From Lumbricus terrestris (Eukaryota > Annelida > Clitellata > Crassiclitellata > Lumbricidae): 64,000 nucleotides of DNA. Location of the stretch: NCBI GenBank assembly GCA_949752735.1, contig OX457036.1:16135433-16199432 (forward strand), written 5' to 3'. Within the stretch, counting starts at the first letter, position 1. Each line of letters opens with the position of its first letter. This document shows, piece by piece, positions 36,148 through 46,419 of this stretch. The position numbers were made by a program, and so were the translations under genes. The notes under the pieces were generated by a model, which was given only the letters and a program-made list of their open reading frames with translations, was not told where the DNA came from and did no database searches.

Positions 36148-37070
36148 GGTCTAACCTCATTTTTGTGCTAGAAAGCCGTTTGAGAAGCCCTTGTTCTAGT
36201 CTTCTAGAAGCCCTAATGTTATAGAAAGCAGTTTTGCGAGTTGTAATGCTGGAGTGGATTTGCAGCCAAAGGGTGAAAATAATGCTCGTGTTGTACTAAA
36301 AAAGCTGCATGTCTCGTTAATATTCTGCAGGAATGCCAGATGCATTTCAATTATGTGCATGAGTTGAAAACTGAAATAAGTTATGCTTCTTGCGATCTCA
36401 GCTGTGTTCTTCACCCACACGGAAATAGAGCTAAAGTTTGCATACAATGTCATTGAAAATGCTGCTGTGAAGCAGGTTTCGTAGTGTCGATTCTGGAGTG
36501 AGTTTGCTATAAGCTTGGAAATTGGGCGCTGTACAAATAGATGTTGTATTCGAAGGATGACTGCGTCTGAAATCAAAAGATGCAAAGAATGTCTGACTGC
36601 CATGAAAGGGATATCATATAGGTAATGCTTAGGCCTATATTGCACTCAAAAGCTGCCTATGCCTTTGGGCTGCGTGTTGGAGTGAGGCGTAAAATATGCT
36701 GTCTTATAAGCTAAGTCTATATATCGTGAGGGTGGGGTAAGGCTAAAATGCGCTGTCTTATAACCTCAATGGTTGTGTTGTGGGGTGGGGGTAAGGCGTA
36801 AAATACGCTGTCTTATAAACGTCAGCATCCGGCTGTTGATGACTCATGAGAAATTACGATGCAGTGTCTGTTCCAGGTCATGCACAATAAGTGCTAACTC
36901 ATGTGTGTCGGGAGCCAGAACAAATTGGTGCTTCGTCAGCATATACATATTCTAGGTCCGGAACAATAGATGATGAGTCATTCGGACCCAAAACGGCTTT
37001 CTAGAACAATAGGGCTTCCAGAACAATGGCTTCTCAAACGGCTTTCTAGAAGAAAAAAAGAGGTTAGACC
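36148..37070. mobile_element. TIR element, GGTCTAACCTC ends (923 bp)
   Basis: Both ends read GGTCTAACCTC, T-rich, then CTAGAAAGCCGTTTGAGAAG and TTGTTCT, an inverted repeat of about 60-80 bases. Interior units around GTAAAATACGCTGTCTTATA repeat three times (about 36687-36820). An open minus frame 36645-36196 (149 codons) inside has no known domain. No TSD found. Confidence 0.75.
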
Positions 37071-37239
37071 AATCGTACTAACTACTTTCGCACCTGCAAC
37101 ACTGAATTTCGTCCTCGAAAGATACAATTGCAAGGATGCAACGGGATGATCAGATGCAGCGTATTGTAGGCCAACGATCTGCGCGAGACTACATGGTGTT
37201 TGAGTTCGTTAGTTGCGAAAAGCATCGCATAATTATCGT

Positions 37240-37810
37240 GGCACTCCTCCTAAGTCCGGTCCCAAATTATTTCACAGCATTTGTCTCACCATCACTTTAC
37301 AAACCGTTCACATCGACTACTAAATAATAAAAAAGTAAGTAAAAGTCCAGCTTTTTCAATTGCATTAGCTGTTTTATGAATCCAACTTCTGTTTCAATAA
37401 TGATTATTTTTCATCAATCCAGCTCCAATTTAAGCAATAATATTTTTATGAACCCAGCTTCTCTTTCTCGCCCGTTGTTTTCGTAAATCCAGCTTCTATT
37501 TCTCGCCCGTTATTTTCGTCAACCCAACTTCCATATTTCAGATATAACAATACCATCATCCAGCTTCCATTACTTGAACGTTCATCCAGCTTCCATTACT
37601 TGAACGTTTTTTCATCAATCCCACCTCTGTTTCACATCTAGAAATAACTTCATCCAGCTTCCATAACTTAACCTTTTTCATCAATCCCACTTCTATTTCA
37701 GATCTACAAATAATCCTACGTGCGAAATAACCTGTCATAAAGCATTGGAGACGTATATCTATGTGATAAGCCATGCGAAATAATTTGGGACCGGACTTAG
37801 GAGGAGTGCC
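37240..37810. mobile_element. TIR element (571 bp) carrying AGCTGGAT minisatellite, 8-bp TSD
   Basis: Perfect ends GGCACTCCTCCTAAGTCCGG, continuing to TCCCAAATTATTTC; exact TSD ATTATCGT (37232-37239 and 37811-37818). The core (37345-37690) is a tandem of CATCCAGCTTCCATT-type units. The same unit fills 42540-42930 and the inside of 44665-45762. Confidence 0.88.
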
Positions 37811-37818
37811 ATTATCGT

Positions 37819-38483
37819 CGTCCTTCTTCTTAGACACTTTGGTCGATTCAGAGCCTCCGAACCCGATGTCAGCAATCAGCAGTGGGTGAACATTCGTCTA
37901 TTGGGATCGGCGTGAGTAGGAGAACTAACAAGTGCGGACTTTTCTAGATATTTCAGCGCTGTTTATTTACTCCTAGATGTATTTCATTCTCAATGATGCT
38001 GACATTATCTATGCTTCTTGGTCACCCTCACGCAAACGGATCCTGCGCAGATTAACAGATAGCTTACCTTGACTTCCATAATATTATACGATACTGTATC
38101 TTGCACCACAGTTGGCAGCTGCCAACTGGCGTTCTCGGTTGCGGGTACTTGCGTGTGGAATTCCCTGCTGGTTGCCTGATCAATTCACCGTGTATCCACC
38201 TGATCATGATTCTTGAGTACGATTTCATTGGAAGCGCTCATCTTGATGATAAAAGTGCCATCGACGTCATTAGAATGAGTGTAGGACATTTCCTCCTCGG
38301 ACAAAACCCCGGACAATTCCCCCTGATTTAGCCTAGGATATTAACCCCCCGGACAATTCCCCCTTTGCTGCACATAGCCTATACGTAGGCTAATTATCCT
38401 TTGGCGTTGCTGTGTCAACTGTCAACTAGTAGGCTACTAGTTAGTGTCGTACGGGTAAACACCTGTCGCTGTCATTTAGGCTT
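37819..38483. other. Intronic stretch with CGGACAATTCCCC repeats
   Basis: At 38298-38362 three GGACAAAACCCC/GGACAATTCCCCC words occur, a relic related to the terminal motif of the next element. The 76-codon frame at 38101-38331 shows no family. Confidence 0.35.
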
Positions 38484-38491
38484 GAACTTTT

Positions 38492-39079
38492 GGTGTCCGG
38501 ACAATTCGTCGCCGGACAATTCGGACCGGACAATTCGTCGCCGGACAATTCGGATCCGGACAATTCGGACCAAGACAATATTCGGAGTGCATATAAAAAT
38601 CATGAACTCCTATAAAAGGCATGACTTGTAGGGTTTCAGATTATTAGTTAAAACGTTATTATATTTTACTGCTACTTAAGCTCGTAGGCCTAGCTTTGAG
38701 AAATTGTTCAGCTATAAGTGATCTCTGACTTTGTATGCCTGTCAGTCTGGTTTCACATTATTAGTTATGTTACTTTCAATAAAAATATGTAATCATTCGC
38801 TGATTGTCTTCGATGATCTAGCCTATTCTAGCAGTACCCGGTAGTGATAGGGATCCTGCTTTAGGCTAGATTTACACCGCTCCTATTTATTGACCAGATT
38901 TTTACCAGTCCCAATAATAATATGAGATCAGGTTGACACTAATTTATTCATGAGAACAGCATAAGCATTGTCCGGTCCGAATTGTCCGGTCCGAATTGTC
39001 CGATCCGAATTGTCCGGTCCGAATTGTCCGGTCCGAATTGTCCGGTCCGAATTGTCCGGCGACGAATTGTCCGGGAACC
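38492..39079. mobile_element. TIR element with CGGACAATTCG terminal arrays (588 bp), 8-bp TSD
   Basis: Ends GGTGTCCGGACAATTCGTCG and (inverted) GGTTCCCGGACAATTCGTCG; exact TSD GAACTTTT (38484-38491 and 39080-39087). From each end inward the unit CGGACAATTCGGAC is repeated 5-7 times. The interior is a plain AT-rich segment with no frame. Confidence 0.88.
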
Positions 39080-39199
39080 GAACTTTTAGCTTGTTAGTGT
39101 CGTACTGTCGTTCAGTCACTCGATATGAAACTAGTAGGCCTACCTGTTGGTGTAATTTAGGACAGCATGAATCCGTGTCATCAATCCAGCTTCCGTTTA

Positions 39200-39445
39200 G
39201 GCAAAAATTCGTTTAATCCAACTTTTGCTCTAGAGATTTTCATCCGTCATCCCACTTCGTGGTTTGTTATCAATATTTTTATCGGTAACTAAAATACTAA
39301 TCGCCGTTAAAGTCACATGAAGAAAGTAGAAACGGCTTCAAGACTATTATTTTTTCGGATCAACATATTGATAACAAACCACGAAGTGGGACGACGGATG
39401 AAAATCTTAAGAGCAAAACAAGAAGCGGGATTTTTTTGATTTTTT
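39200..39445. mobile_element. Small foldback element with ~75-base arms
   Basis: The left arm ends in TTTTCATCCGTCATCCCACTTCGTGGTTTG and TTATCAATAT, and the right arm (39365-39420) is its inverse. The spacer is about 80 bases. The left arm begins beside another TCCAGCTTCC word. Boundaries approximate. Confidence 0.6.
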
Positions 39446-39633
39446 TAGCGCAATAAAGGCGATCATCATCATCATCATCATTGGCGTGGCCCTCTCTGGA
39501 GCGTAGCCGTTTCCACCGTCCGTTGTCACAAGACCATGTCCTGTGCTCGTCTCCATGCTGTGCTCAGCCCAAAGTTCAGAGGTCTGAGATCCGCCTCGAC
39601 CGTTCGGGTCCATGTATGCCTTGGTCGTCCGGG

Positions 39634-40838
39634 TAGGGCTGCCAACTTTTGATTTTGCCATTCCGGGACGCTTTCAGCCACTCGATGCGCCATTACCAAT
39701 TTACACATAAATAGGCTACACAATCCACAGAAGCGCATAATGTAACAAATGTTGTGTCAGCCCAGTATAGAATAGTATACTATAGTATATACCTACATCC
39801 CTACAATCTACAAAGTCCTTAATAATTTCAGGCAAATCATCAAAAGACAATTTTATAGTCTAAATTTAAGACAAAAATCAACCTCAAGAAAAAACATTTC
39901 AAGCTACAGTCACCTAGGCTCATCAGAGTAAGACTTATGAGCCCAAATTGAGGGAAGTTCGTATACGGTATCGTAGGCTCATAGGTCTGCGACCGGAGAG
40001 CAGAATTTATATTAAACTTATAATCAATTATAGCCTACTTGATATATTATAATTATAGGCCTTTTAATATAGGGCCTACTTAATACTTATGTGCGTTAAC
40101 GGTTTGGAAAAGGAGCTGATGACGGCATGCGGTGAGGGAAGGAGGAGACGCGGAAGACTGAGGAAGAGATGGTTGGATGAGGCACAGGAAAAGTCTGGCA
40201 TGAGCCTGGAGGAGCTGAGAGAGGCGACAAGAGAGAGGAGACACTGGAGAGGATGCATCACGAATGTCGCCACAGCTCCAAGAGCTGACGGCACCAGGTG
40301 ACCAGGTGACTTATGTGCGTTAAGCAGTTCCAGAACACTGGGCACAAAGTCGCAGATATCAGCACATGTCATGCTAACAGTTGTGCTTTAATAAGGTCGG
40401 TGAACTCTCGGTGCTCAGGTATTGCGATTATTAGACAACAGATCGTTCAAAATTCTGAACGCTCTCTCGCAAAAAAGCATTAAAACTGGACACAATATGC
40501 TAAACCGAAAACCGAGTATCAGTGATTTGTTAAGTTTTGAAGACTTTAACTCCCGATATTCAGCCAACAATGAAATGTATTATAGGTCTGATTGTAGAAC
40601 TGTAAAATGATTGGTTTCAAAATAAATGATTGATTGATTGATTGATTGATAGGGAGCAGGACGTAAAAATCATCGTACAAATGGCTGAGTTTAGTAAGCA
40701 AAAAATTACCAGGAACAATAATTTTGCTAAGTGGATCTGGACCAAATTCCGGGACAATTTGAGATCAATCCGGGACACGGGACGCACAGGGTCGATTCCG
40801 GGACTGTCCCGGCGAATCCGGGACGGTTGGCAGCCCTA
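39634..40838. mobile_element. hAT element (1205 bp), TAGGGCTGCCAAC ends, 8-bp TSD
   Basis: Inverted ends TAGGGCTGCCAAC; exact TSD CGTCCGGG (39626-39633 and 40839-40846). The GTCCCGG words next to the ends resemble those of the 722-1870 element. It carries inside it a separate LINE tail (40089-40301) and a (TTGA)n run (40627-40650). No transposase. Confidence 0.9.
40085..40320 (+). mobile_element. LINE 3' fragment (ORF2 C-terminus) nested in hAT
   Basis: The + frame reads ELMTACGEGRRRRGRLRKRW then LDEAQEKSGMSLEELREATR and PRADGTR, followed by CAGGTGACCAGGTGAC. Same family as 31700-31925. Third nesting level: LINE tail in hAT in LINE in the gene C intron. Confidence 0.75.
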
Positions 40839-41339
40839 CGTCCGGGTGGTCTCTTCCAGCCCCTTGGTGGGCCAGAAATAAGAGCTTTAAGTGCCCTCGC
40901 GTGATCCTGCCTGGGATCGCACCGTGCGAAGTGTCCAAACATCCGTAGTCTTCGCGACTCGACCAGCTCTGAGATGGGAGTCCGTCCTGTCCGCCTGTAG
41001 ATTTCTGCGTTGGTAGCATGCGCAGTGTATGGAACTCGCAGGATCCTCCTCAGACACCACTGTTGGAAGGCATCCAGTTTCTTCTCGAGGACTATTGTGA
41101 GGGTCCAGGTCTCGGCTCCATAAAGAAGGACAGGCAGTAGCCTATGTACGATGTGAACAAACGGATCTTCGTGTCCAGCCGTATTGTCGCTCTCCAGATT
41201 TCACGATCGAGATTCTTCATGAAGAATAAAGGCGATGAATGATGGAAATCTAGTGTGCAGGCCTGCAGGGGTAATCTGAAACCGGGGGTAATTTGAGACC
41301 TTTACACCGTAACACCGGTACAAGGCGCCTCTGCAAACA

Positions 41340-41620
41340 CAACCATCAATCGATTGATTGATTGATCGATCGTTCCATAGATCCATCTAGGCCTATCCAT
41401 TGATACATTCACCCACCCACCCATACATCCAGCATCCATCCATCCGTCTATCCATCATCCATGGATCTATGAATCGGTGAATCGGCGGATGCTCGGATGG
41501 ATTGAAGGAAGGAAGGATGGATGGATAGGCAGGCAGACAGACAAACAGTCAGACAGACAGATACATGTAGATAGAGAGACGGACGGACGGATACACAGAC
41601 GATAGATCGATAGATGATGC
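41340..41620. repeat. Cluster of tetranucleotide microsatellites
   Basis: Short runs of ATTG/ATCG, CACC, CATC, GGAA/GGAT, GCAG/ACAG and GACG follow each other just inside the intron, about 30 bases from the donor of gene C exon 1. Confidence 0.85.
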
Positions 41621-41649
41621 TCCGACGATAAATGTTAATAACATATTAC

Positions 41650-41935
41650 CGGGTCGACGTCGTTCGTTTTCCAGTTCCAATTTCAGTTGCTGGATTTCTG
41701 CCGTCTGGGAATAGGAGATGTTTTCCAAAGTCTTTACCCTCTGCCGTTCACTCTCTAAGGCATTTTGAAGGCGACTGTTTTCCACTGCCTGGAATTCCCA
41801 TCCATCTTCCGGTTGTGAACAGGAGTCATGAGCAGCAGAAGAGGAGTCAACGGTCGATTGAGCTCTGACTTTGCTGTGTAAGAAAACAGACAGCACAGCA
41901 GCAACGGAAACAACGATCGTCTTCATGAAGACCAT
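41650..41935 (-). CDS. Gene C exon 1: signal peptide, Cys linker and coiled coil
   Basis: Start ATG at 41935 (an alternative in-frame ATG at 41926 would be three residues shorter). With the first ATG, Cys39 falls exactly where B and D have it. Residues 1 to about 25 are a hydrophobic signal (TIVVSVAAVLSVFL, cut near VRA|QS); 26-45 a Ser/Asp-rich linker with DSCSQPEDGW; 50-95 the coiled coil LQNALESERQRVKTLENISY, then SQTAEIQQLKLELENERRRP. The donor CCCG|GTAATA is phase 1 and joins in frame to 33222. The coiled coil is closest to that of D (shared SQT-EI--LKL-L-NERRRP). Role inferred: oligomerising stalk of a secreted propeller protein. Confidence 0.82.
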
Positions 41936-42539
41936 AGCAATACAACACTGACTCTCTGACTTTTAAGAGAGAAAAAAATTTACGACCGTCGTAGTTGTTA
42001 ACGCAAATGCTGTGTTATAACAAAGCTGATAGTGTCACCCTCCTTCTTTTTCCAGGAGTGGGACTGGAACTGCTAGAGTGCGAACTGTGGCGGAGTTTGT
42101 TTCTGATTCCCTAAGAGTCGCTCTATAAATCCATGCAATCCTAGTTGAAAAGGACCTCTATCAGCTCTACACTAATTGATTCATTTGGTGTTATTACTTC
42201 CTGGTGGTCGCGTTCGTCACATGTCGAATCGTGTTTCAAAAATAAGTGCTTTAGAAGAGCTCAAACCTGTTTCGGACCAATCGGTCCCAATTTAAAACAT
42301 GGATCTATATCATTAGCGCTCACAAACATATTAAGTGGTGGTAGCAGTAGCTTAAATGATATGATGGCATAAGGCATATTAGACCATAATTATAATCATG
42401 GCCAAAAACCAAAGAGCCTCTCTACTGCTGAAGACAAAGGCAGGGCAGCATGAATCCTATAAATAATTTCTTGACAGTTGGATATTGCTAGATCCTTTCT
42501 CTCATCTTCTATATATTGCAAGATTTCTATGTCTTAGAT
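41936..42539. other. Upstream region of gene C
   Basis: No gene. No convincing TATA box for the minus strand is seen in the first 200 bases. Candidate promoter region by position only. Confidence 0.3.
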
Positions 42540-42935
42540 AGAAGCTGGATGGACAAAAATAACGCGTGAGAAAAGGAAGCTGGCTAACGATATTTTTATA
42601 TAGCTGAAATAGAAGCTGGATTGATGATAACAACTCTTGAGAAATGGAAGCTGGATTGACGAAAAGAATTTTTGAGAAATGGAAGCTGAATTGGCGAAAA
42701 TGACGCTTGAAAAATGGAACCTGAATTAACGAAAAGAATGTTTGAAAATGAGAACTGGAATGAAGTTTTCATTCATGTATTTCATGATGCATTCAGCTTC
42801 CATTTAAGCTAGAAACCATCAATCTATTTCAGCCATGAGATACCTTAATCCAGCTTCTATTTCTCTAGCGTTGTTTTCGTCAATCCAGCTTCTATTTCAC
42901 TTATAGAGAACCTTCATCCAGCTTCCATAAGTAAA
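42540..42935. repeat. AGCTGGATT-type minisatellite
   Basis: Units like GGAAGCTGGATTGACGAAAA repeat every 35-45 bases (42540-42760) and then appear in the opposite orientation (AATCCAGCTTCTATTTC, 42785-42935). The array is thus a loose inverted pair. Same unit as 37345-37690 and 44930-45570. Confidence 0.8.
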
Positions 42936-42965
42936 TAAATGGATGCAACTAAATAACTGTTTTCA

Positions 42966-43135
42966 GTGGGGACAACCTGAAACCGTAGGGGGTAGGATGA
43001 AGCCGGTTTCAAATTACCCCTCAGGTATCTTTAAACCGGTTTCATCCTACCTCCCGGTAATCTGAAACCGGTTTCAAGTTACCGGGGGGGCAATGTTTAC
43101 GGGGGTATTTTGGAACCTTTACACCGGCTCACCCA
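42966..43135. repeat. GAAACCGGTTTC palindrome cluster
   Basis: Several copies of AAACCGGTTTC, including the perfect 14-base palindrome TGAAACCGGTTTCA (43063-43076), and an inverted pair TAGGATGAARCCGGTTT around 42996-43050. A related block lies at 41270-41330 (AATCTGAAACCGGGGGTAAT, CCTTTACACCG), on the other side of gene C exon 1. Confidence 0.7.
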
Positions 43136-43149
43136 GGACCCACCCCTCT

Positions 43150-43532
43150 GACAGATGGAAGGAAGTTAAATTCAGCTATATACAGTGTTCAAAATGTCCT
43201 CCTTGTTCACGGACACACGATCGTAGATGTAGTAGAGTAATAGCTGTCCCGGTAGGAACTCGGCTTCATAGCCCGCAGCTGTGGCCGCCCAGCATCCAGA
43301 CCTCGAATCGGAGTAAATATACTGGAGGAGCTAGTTTTTTCGTTTCCGTATTCATGGCATCGATAACCATAGGGTTCGTCTGATTGAAGAGTGGCAGCTG
43401 TTTGACCATGTGATCATCGACCAGACCATCAATCAATAGCGTCTACGTCCACGGTCGTCTGTAGCCTACGTGAAGAAGGAGGACATTTCGAGCACCATGA
43501 TCGTATATAGCTGAATTTTACTTCCTTTCAGC
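43150..43532. mobile_element. Inverted-repeat element (~60-base arms)
   Basis: The left block 43153-43215 (GAAGTTAAATTCAGCTATATA, ATGTCCTCCTT) recurs inverted at 43468-43530. The interior has no clear gene. TSD not found. Confidence 0.6.
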
Positions 43533-44664
43533 TTTTGCATGTTGGAAAGTTCCATTTTTTTCGGTGCTGCATTTTCGAGGAATGGATGGGGCTGTCGATG
43601 GCGGATTGCATCAGGAGAGCGAGGGACAGAGAGGGATGGAGGAAACTGACGTCGTTGGCTCTGGTCTCCGATCCGCAGCAATGAGGATGGTCAAGATGAT
43701 GATGAGACGATTTTAAGCACTCATAAACTTGACGATTTCACGAATATTTCTAATCGGCTTTAGGAGTTGGTTGTAGCCTAATATAGCTACTGCTGTCGCG
43801 TTTCAAATTTCAGACAAAGCCTAAACGTTTTAACCGAATTATGACACTTTTTGTTGTGTTCTACTTTTCATCGGAACACCGTGTAAATTAGGGTCCATCT
43901 AATCAAAATTGAAATTGTCTTTTTGATTATGCATAGGGCCTCCTAAATAATGAATGTAGCCGATTATCCGCTGCGCGGCTGGGCCAATGTAGCTAGAAAG
44001 TGGAACAGGATCAAAGCACTCTTCGCACAGATCCATTCTCTCGCTCTTTTTGTTTATTGTTTCATACGTAGCGAGATAGCCATGCCAAAGGCCAGGCAAA
44101 CGTTTGCGAAAGTTTTCAGTACTGAAATAGATCAATTTGGGTCTATCGTTAAGGCGGCAGCTCATAATGCTGCCATTGAAATGTGGAAATTGAAAATAAT
44201 TGGTTAAGTGACTCCTGACTTTTGACCATTAGCCTATATTTCGATGTCCCACTTTAATAATCTCAAGTTTTTGCTTGAATGTTTTATTGTTTCTAATAAA
44301 AATTTCGCAAATTTTAGGCTATTCTGAGAAAATAGGGATTCGCTGGCCCTGCAACGCTGACAAATACAATAAATGTTCAGACTGAAGCTGTTAAACTCAA
44401 GTCAAGAAGAATTCAGTGCGTAATGGTTCTGTAAAATTTCACTATCAAACTTTACATCATCGTACTTTTAAAATCCGACAAATGCCTAAATAAGAAGCTC
44501 AGAAGGACGGAGTGGATGGAGTGTTCGAAGTCTGTTATTCTGAAGCATCGAAATGTATTGCCACATAGGGCCTACTATTGATTGCGATTAATATTAGCAC
44601 AACGAACGTCCAGAAACTATTACGCCCTATTCATTCGTTCATTCCAAGATTGTAGGCAGTAGTG
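43533..44664. other. Unassigned intergenic stretch
   Basis: No gene recognised. Overlapping + and - frames near 43900-44207 (85-88 codons) have no family features. Confidence 0.3.
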
Positions 44665-45762
44665 ATGGCGCCGTAACAAAACGGCGCAGGACAAAACGGC
44701 GCCGACATAACGGCGCCGACAAAACGGCGCCGACAGAACGGCGCAATTCAAAGTAACCCGACAAAATGGCGCCGACAATACGGCGCAGTACAAAGATTAT
44801 GAAACCTGTCTAGTGATTGTTCAAGAGCGAACTCACTACGAATTCAAAATTATGATATATCGTTCCGGATTCCGTCAACTAGGGGCAAACCCAATTCAGA
44901 ATAGGCTACATCTATGCGTTTAAAATAGAAGTGGGATTGATACAAAATCATTTTTACTTAAATAGAATCTGGATTGATGGAAAAAATTCGCTTAATTTGA
45001 AGCTGGATTGAAGAAAATAATCTTGCTTAAATGGAAGCTGGAGTCAAGAAAATATTCTTGTTTAAACGAAAGCTGGATTGAAGAAAATATTCTTGCTTAA
45101 ATGGAAGCTGGATTGAAGAAAATATTCTTGCTTAAATGGAAGCTGGAGTGAAGAAAATATTCTTGTTTAAATAGAAGCTGGATTGAAGAAATTATTCTTG
45201 CTTAAATGGAAGCTGGATTGAAGAAAATATTCTTGTTTAAATGGAAGCTGGATTGAAGGAAATATTCTTGCTTAAATGGAAGCTGGATTAAAGAAAATAT
45301 TATTGTTTAAATGGAAGCTGGATTGAAGAAAATATTCTTGCTTAAATGGAAGCTGGATTGAAGAAAATATTCTTGCTTAAATGGAAGCTGGATTGAAGAA
45401 AATAGTCTTGCTTAAATGGAAACTGGAGTGAAGAAAATATTCTTGTTTAAATGGAAGCTGTATTGAAGAACATAGTCTTGCTTAAATGGAAGCTGGATTG
45501 AAGAAAATATTTTGGCTTAAATTGGAGCTGGATTGATGACAAATAATAGCAATTTAAATGGAAGTTGGATTGATATTTAGAATATATTTTTGCTGCTTCC
45601 ACTATTAAACTACTAAAAAGTAAAAACCATTGTTTTTTTAGTTCAGTTTGCGCCGTTATGTCGGCGCCGTTTTGGTACCGCGCCGTTTGGTTACCGCGCC
45701 GTTTTGTCGGCGCCGTTATGTCGGCGCCGTTTTGTCCTGCGCCGTTTTGTCAGCGCACCATC
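44665..45762. mobile_element. TIR element with ACAAAACGGCGCC arrays and internal minisatellite (1.1 kb)
   Basis: The ends read GATGGCGCCGTAACAAAACG and (inverted) GATGGTGCGCTGACAAAACG, each leading into several ACAAAACGGCGC/ATAACGGCGCCG units (44677-44795 and 45651-45755). The core 44930-45570 is a clean tandem of ~35-base units TTAAATGGAAGCTGGATTGA plus AGAAAATATTCTTGC, about 17 copies. No TSD can be fixed. No coding frame. Confidence 0.82.
44930..45570. repeat. ~35-bp minisatellite (GGAAGCTGGATTGAAGAAAA)
   Basis: Around 17 units with few differences (C/T in CTTAAATGG or TTTAAATGG; some GGAGTGAAG). The most homogeneous array of this family in the window, so probably the most recently amplified. 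Confidence 0.92.
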
Positions 45763-46415
45763 CACTCCACTTCATCAAGAGGTTTAGGCCTAATCCACTT
45801 TAGCATAGTGGTGCTCATTTTGCGAACAAGACGAACGATATTAAAATAATATCCTGGTTTTTCAGATCGTTTTCAAACGTTTTTTTTATTAATAAATAAA
45901 TCTATTTTCTAAAAAAATTCTCCTAACTTCACGACAACCCAGATAGGCAAGCGTCTTTGTGAGAGCCTACGTACATGAGAAGACACCAATAATATAACCA
46001 GACTGGCAATTATAGATGGTCAACTGACAGATACACAGTGTTATACAGATACACAAGCAAGAAGATAGCAAACGCTTTGACAAACCGATACACGCTCCCT
46101 GACTAAATCATCTGACTTTCTTACTGGCCGAAAGACTAACTGCTGGAATGACTGACTGAAAAGCTGGCGCTCTATAAACAGGCTCTATATAAACAGCAAT
46201 TATGCAAAGCATAAAACATTGCTATAGTAAAATGAAAAACATAGAAATAAAGCACACCACAGGATCGTTGACTTTAATTGAATTTATTTATCTATAGACA
46301 ATAATAATTATTCAATTTAAGTTTGAGAATCAACATATGGAGGGAGCTTAATGCCATCTTTGATTCAAAACCGAGTCATGAAGGCATTAGAGAAAACTCG
46401 CGCTGTACAGAAAAG
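45763..46415. other. Unassigned intergenic stretch
   Basis: No coding frame or bounded repeat recognised. Confidence 0.3.
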
Positions 46416-46419
46416 TAAT

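Larger units (their letters stand above)
39437..41215 (-). mobile_element. LINE ORF2 3' part (RTE-like tail), split by a hAT element
   Basis: On the minus strand the reading starts near 41215 (KNLDREIWRATIRLDTKIRLF), passes SCEFHTLRMLPTQKSTGG and, after the hAT at 40838-39634, continues as LPGRPRHTWTRTVEADLRPL then NFGLSTAWRRAQDMV, the terminal motif of such LINEs. It ends in a (TGATGA) microsatellite tail near 39465-39482. Frameshifts are present. Joining across the hAT with one TSD copy removed restores continuity. Confidence 0.78.
33223..41649 (-). other. Intron of gene C (about 8.4 kb), filled with transposons
   Basis: Donor GTAATA (from 41649 downwards), phase 1, acceptor at 33223. The size contrast with gene B's 1.2 kb intron is due to insertions: a TIR element 33316-33753, a LINE 34350-35340 with a MITE inside it, piggyBac 35358-36002, TIR elements 36148-37070, 37240-37810 and 38492-39079, and a LINE with a nested hAT, 39437-41215. 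Confidence 0.7.

Noticed and set aside
36196..36645. 149-codon minus-strand frame
   Set aside because: Lies within a TIR element, partly in its arm; no known domain. Mentioned only as a curiosity of that element.
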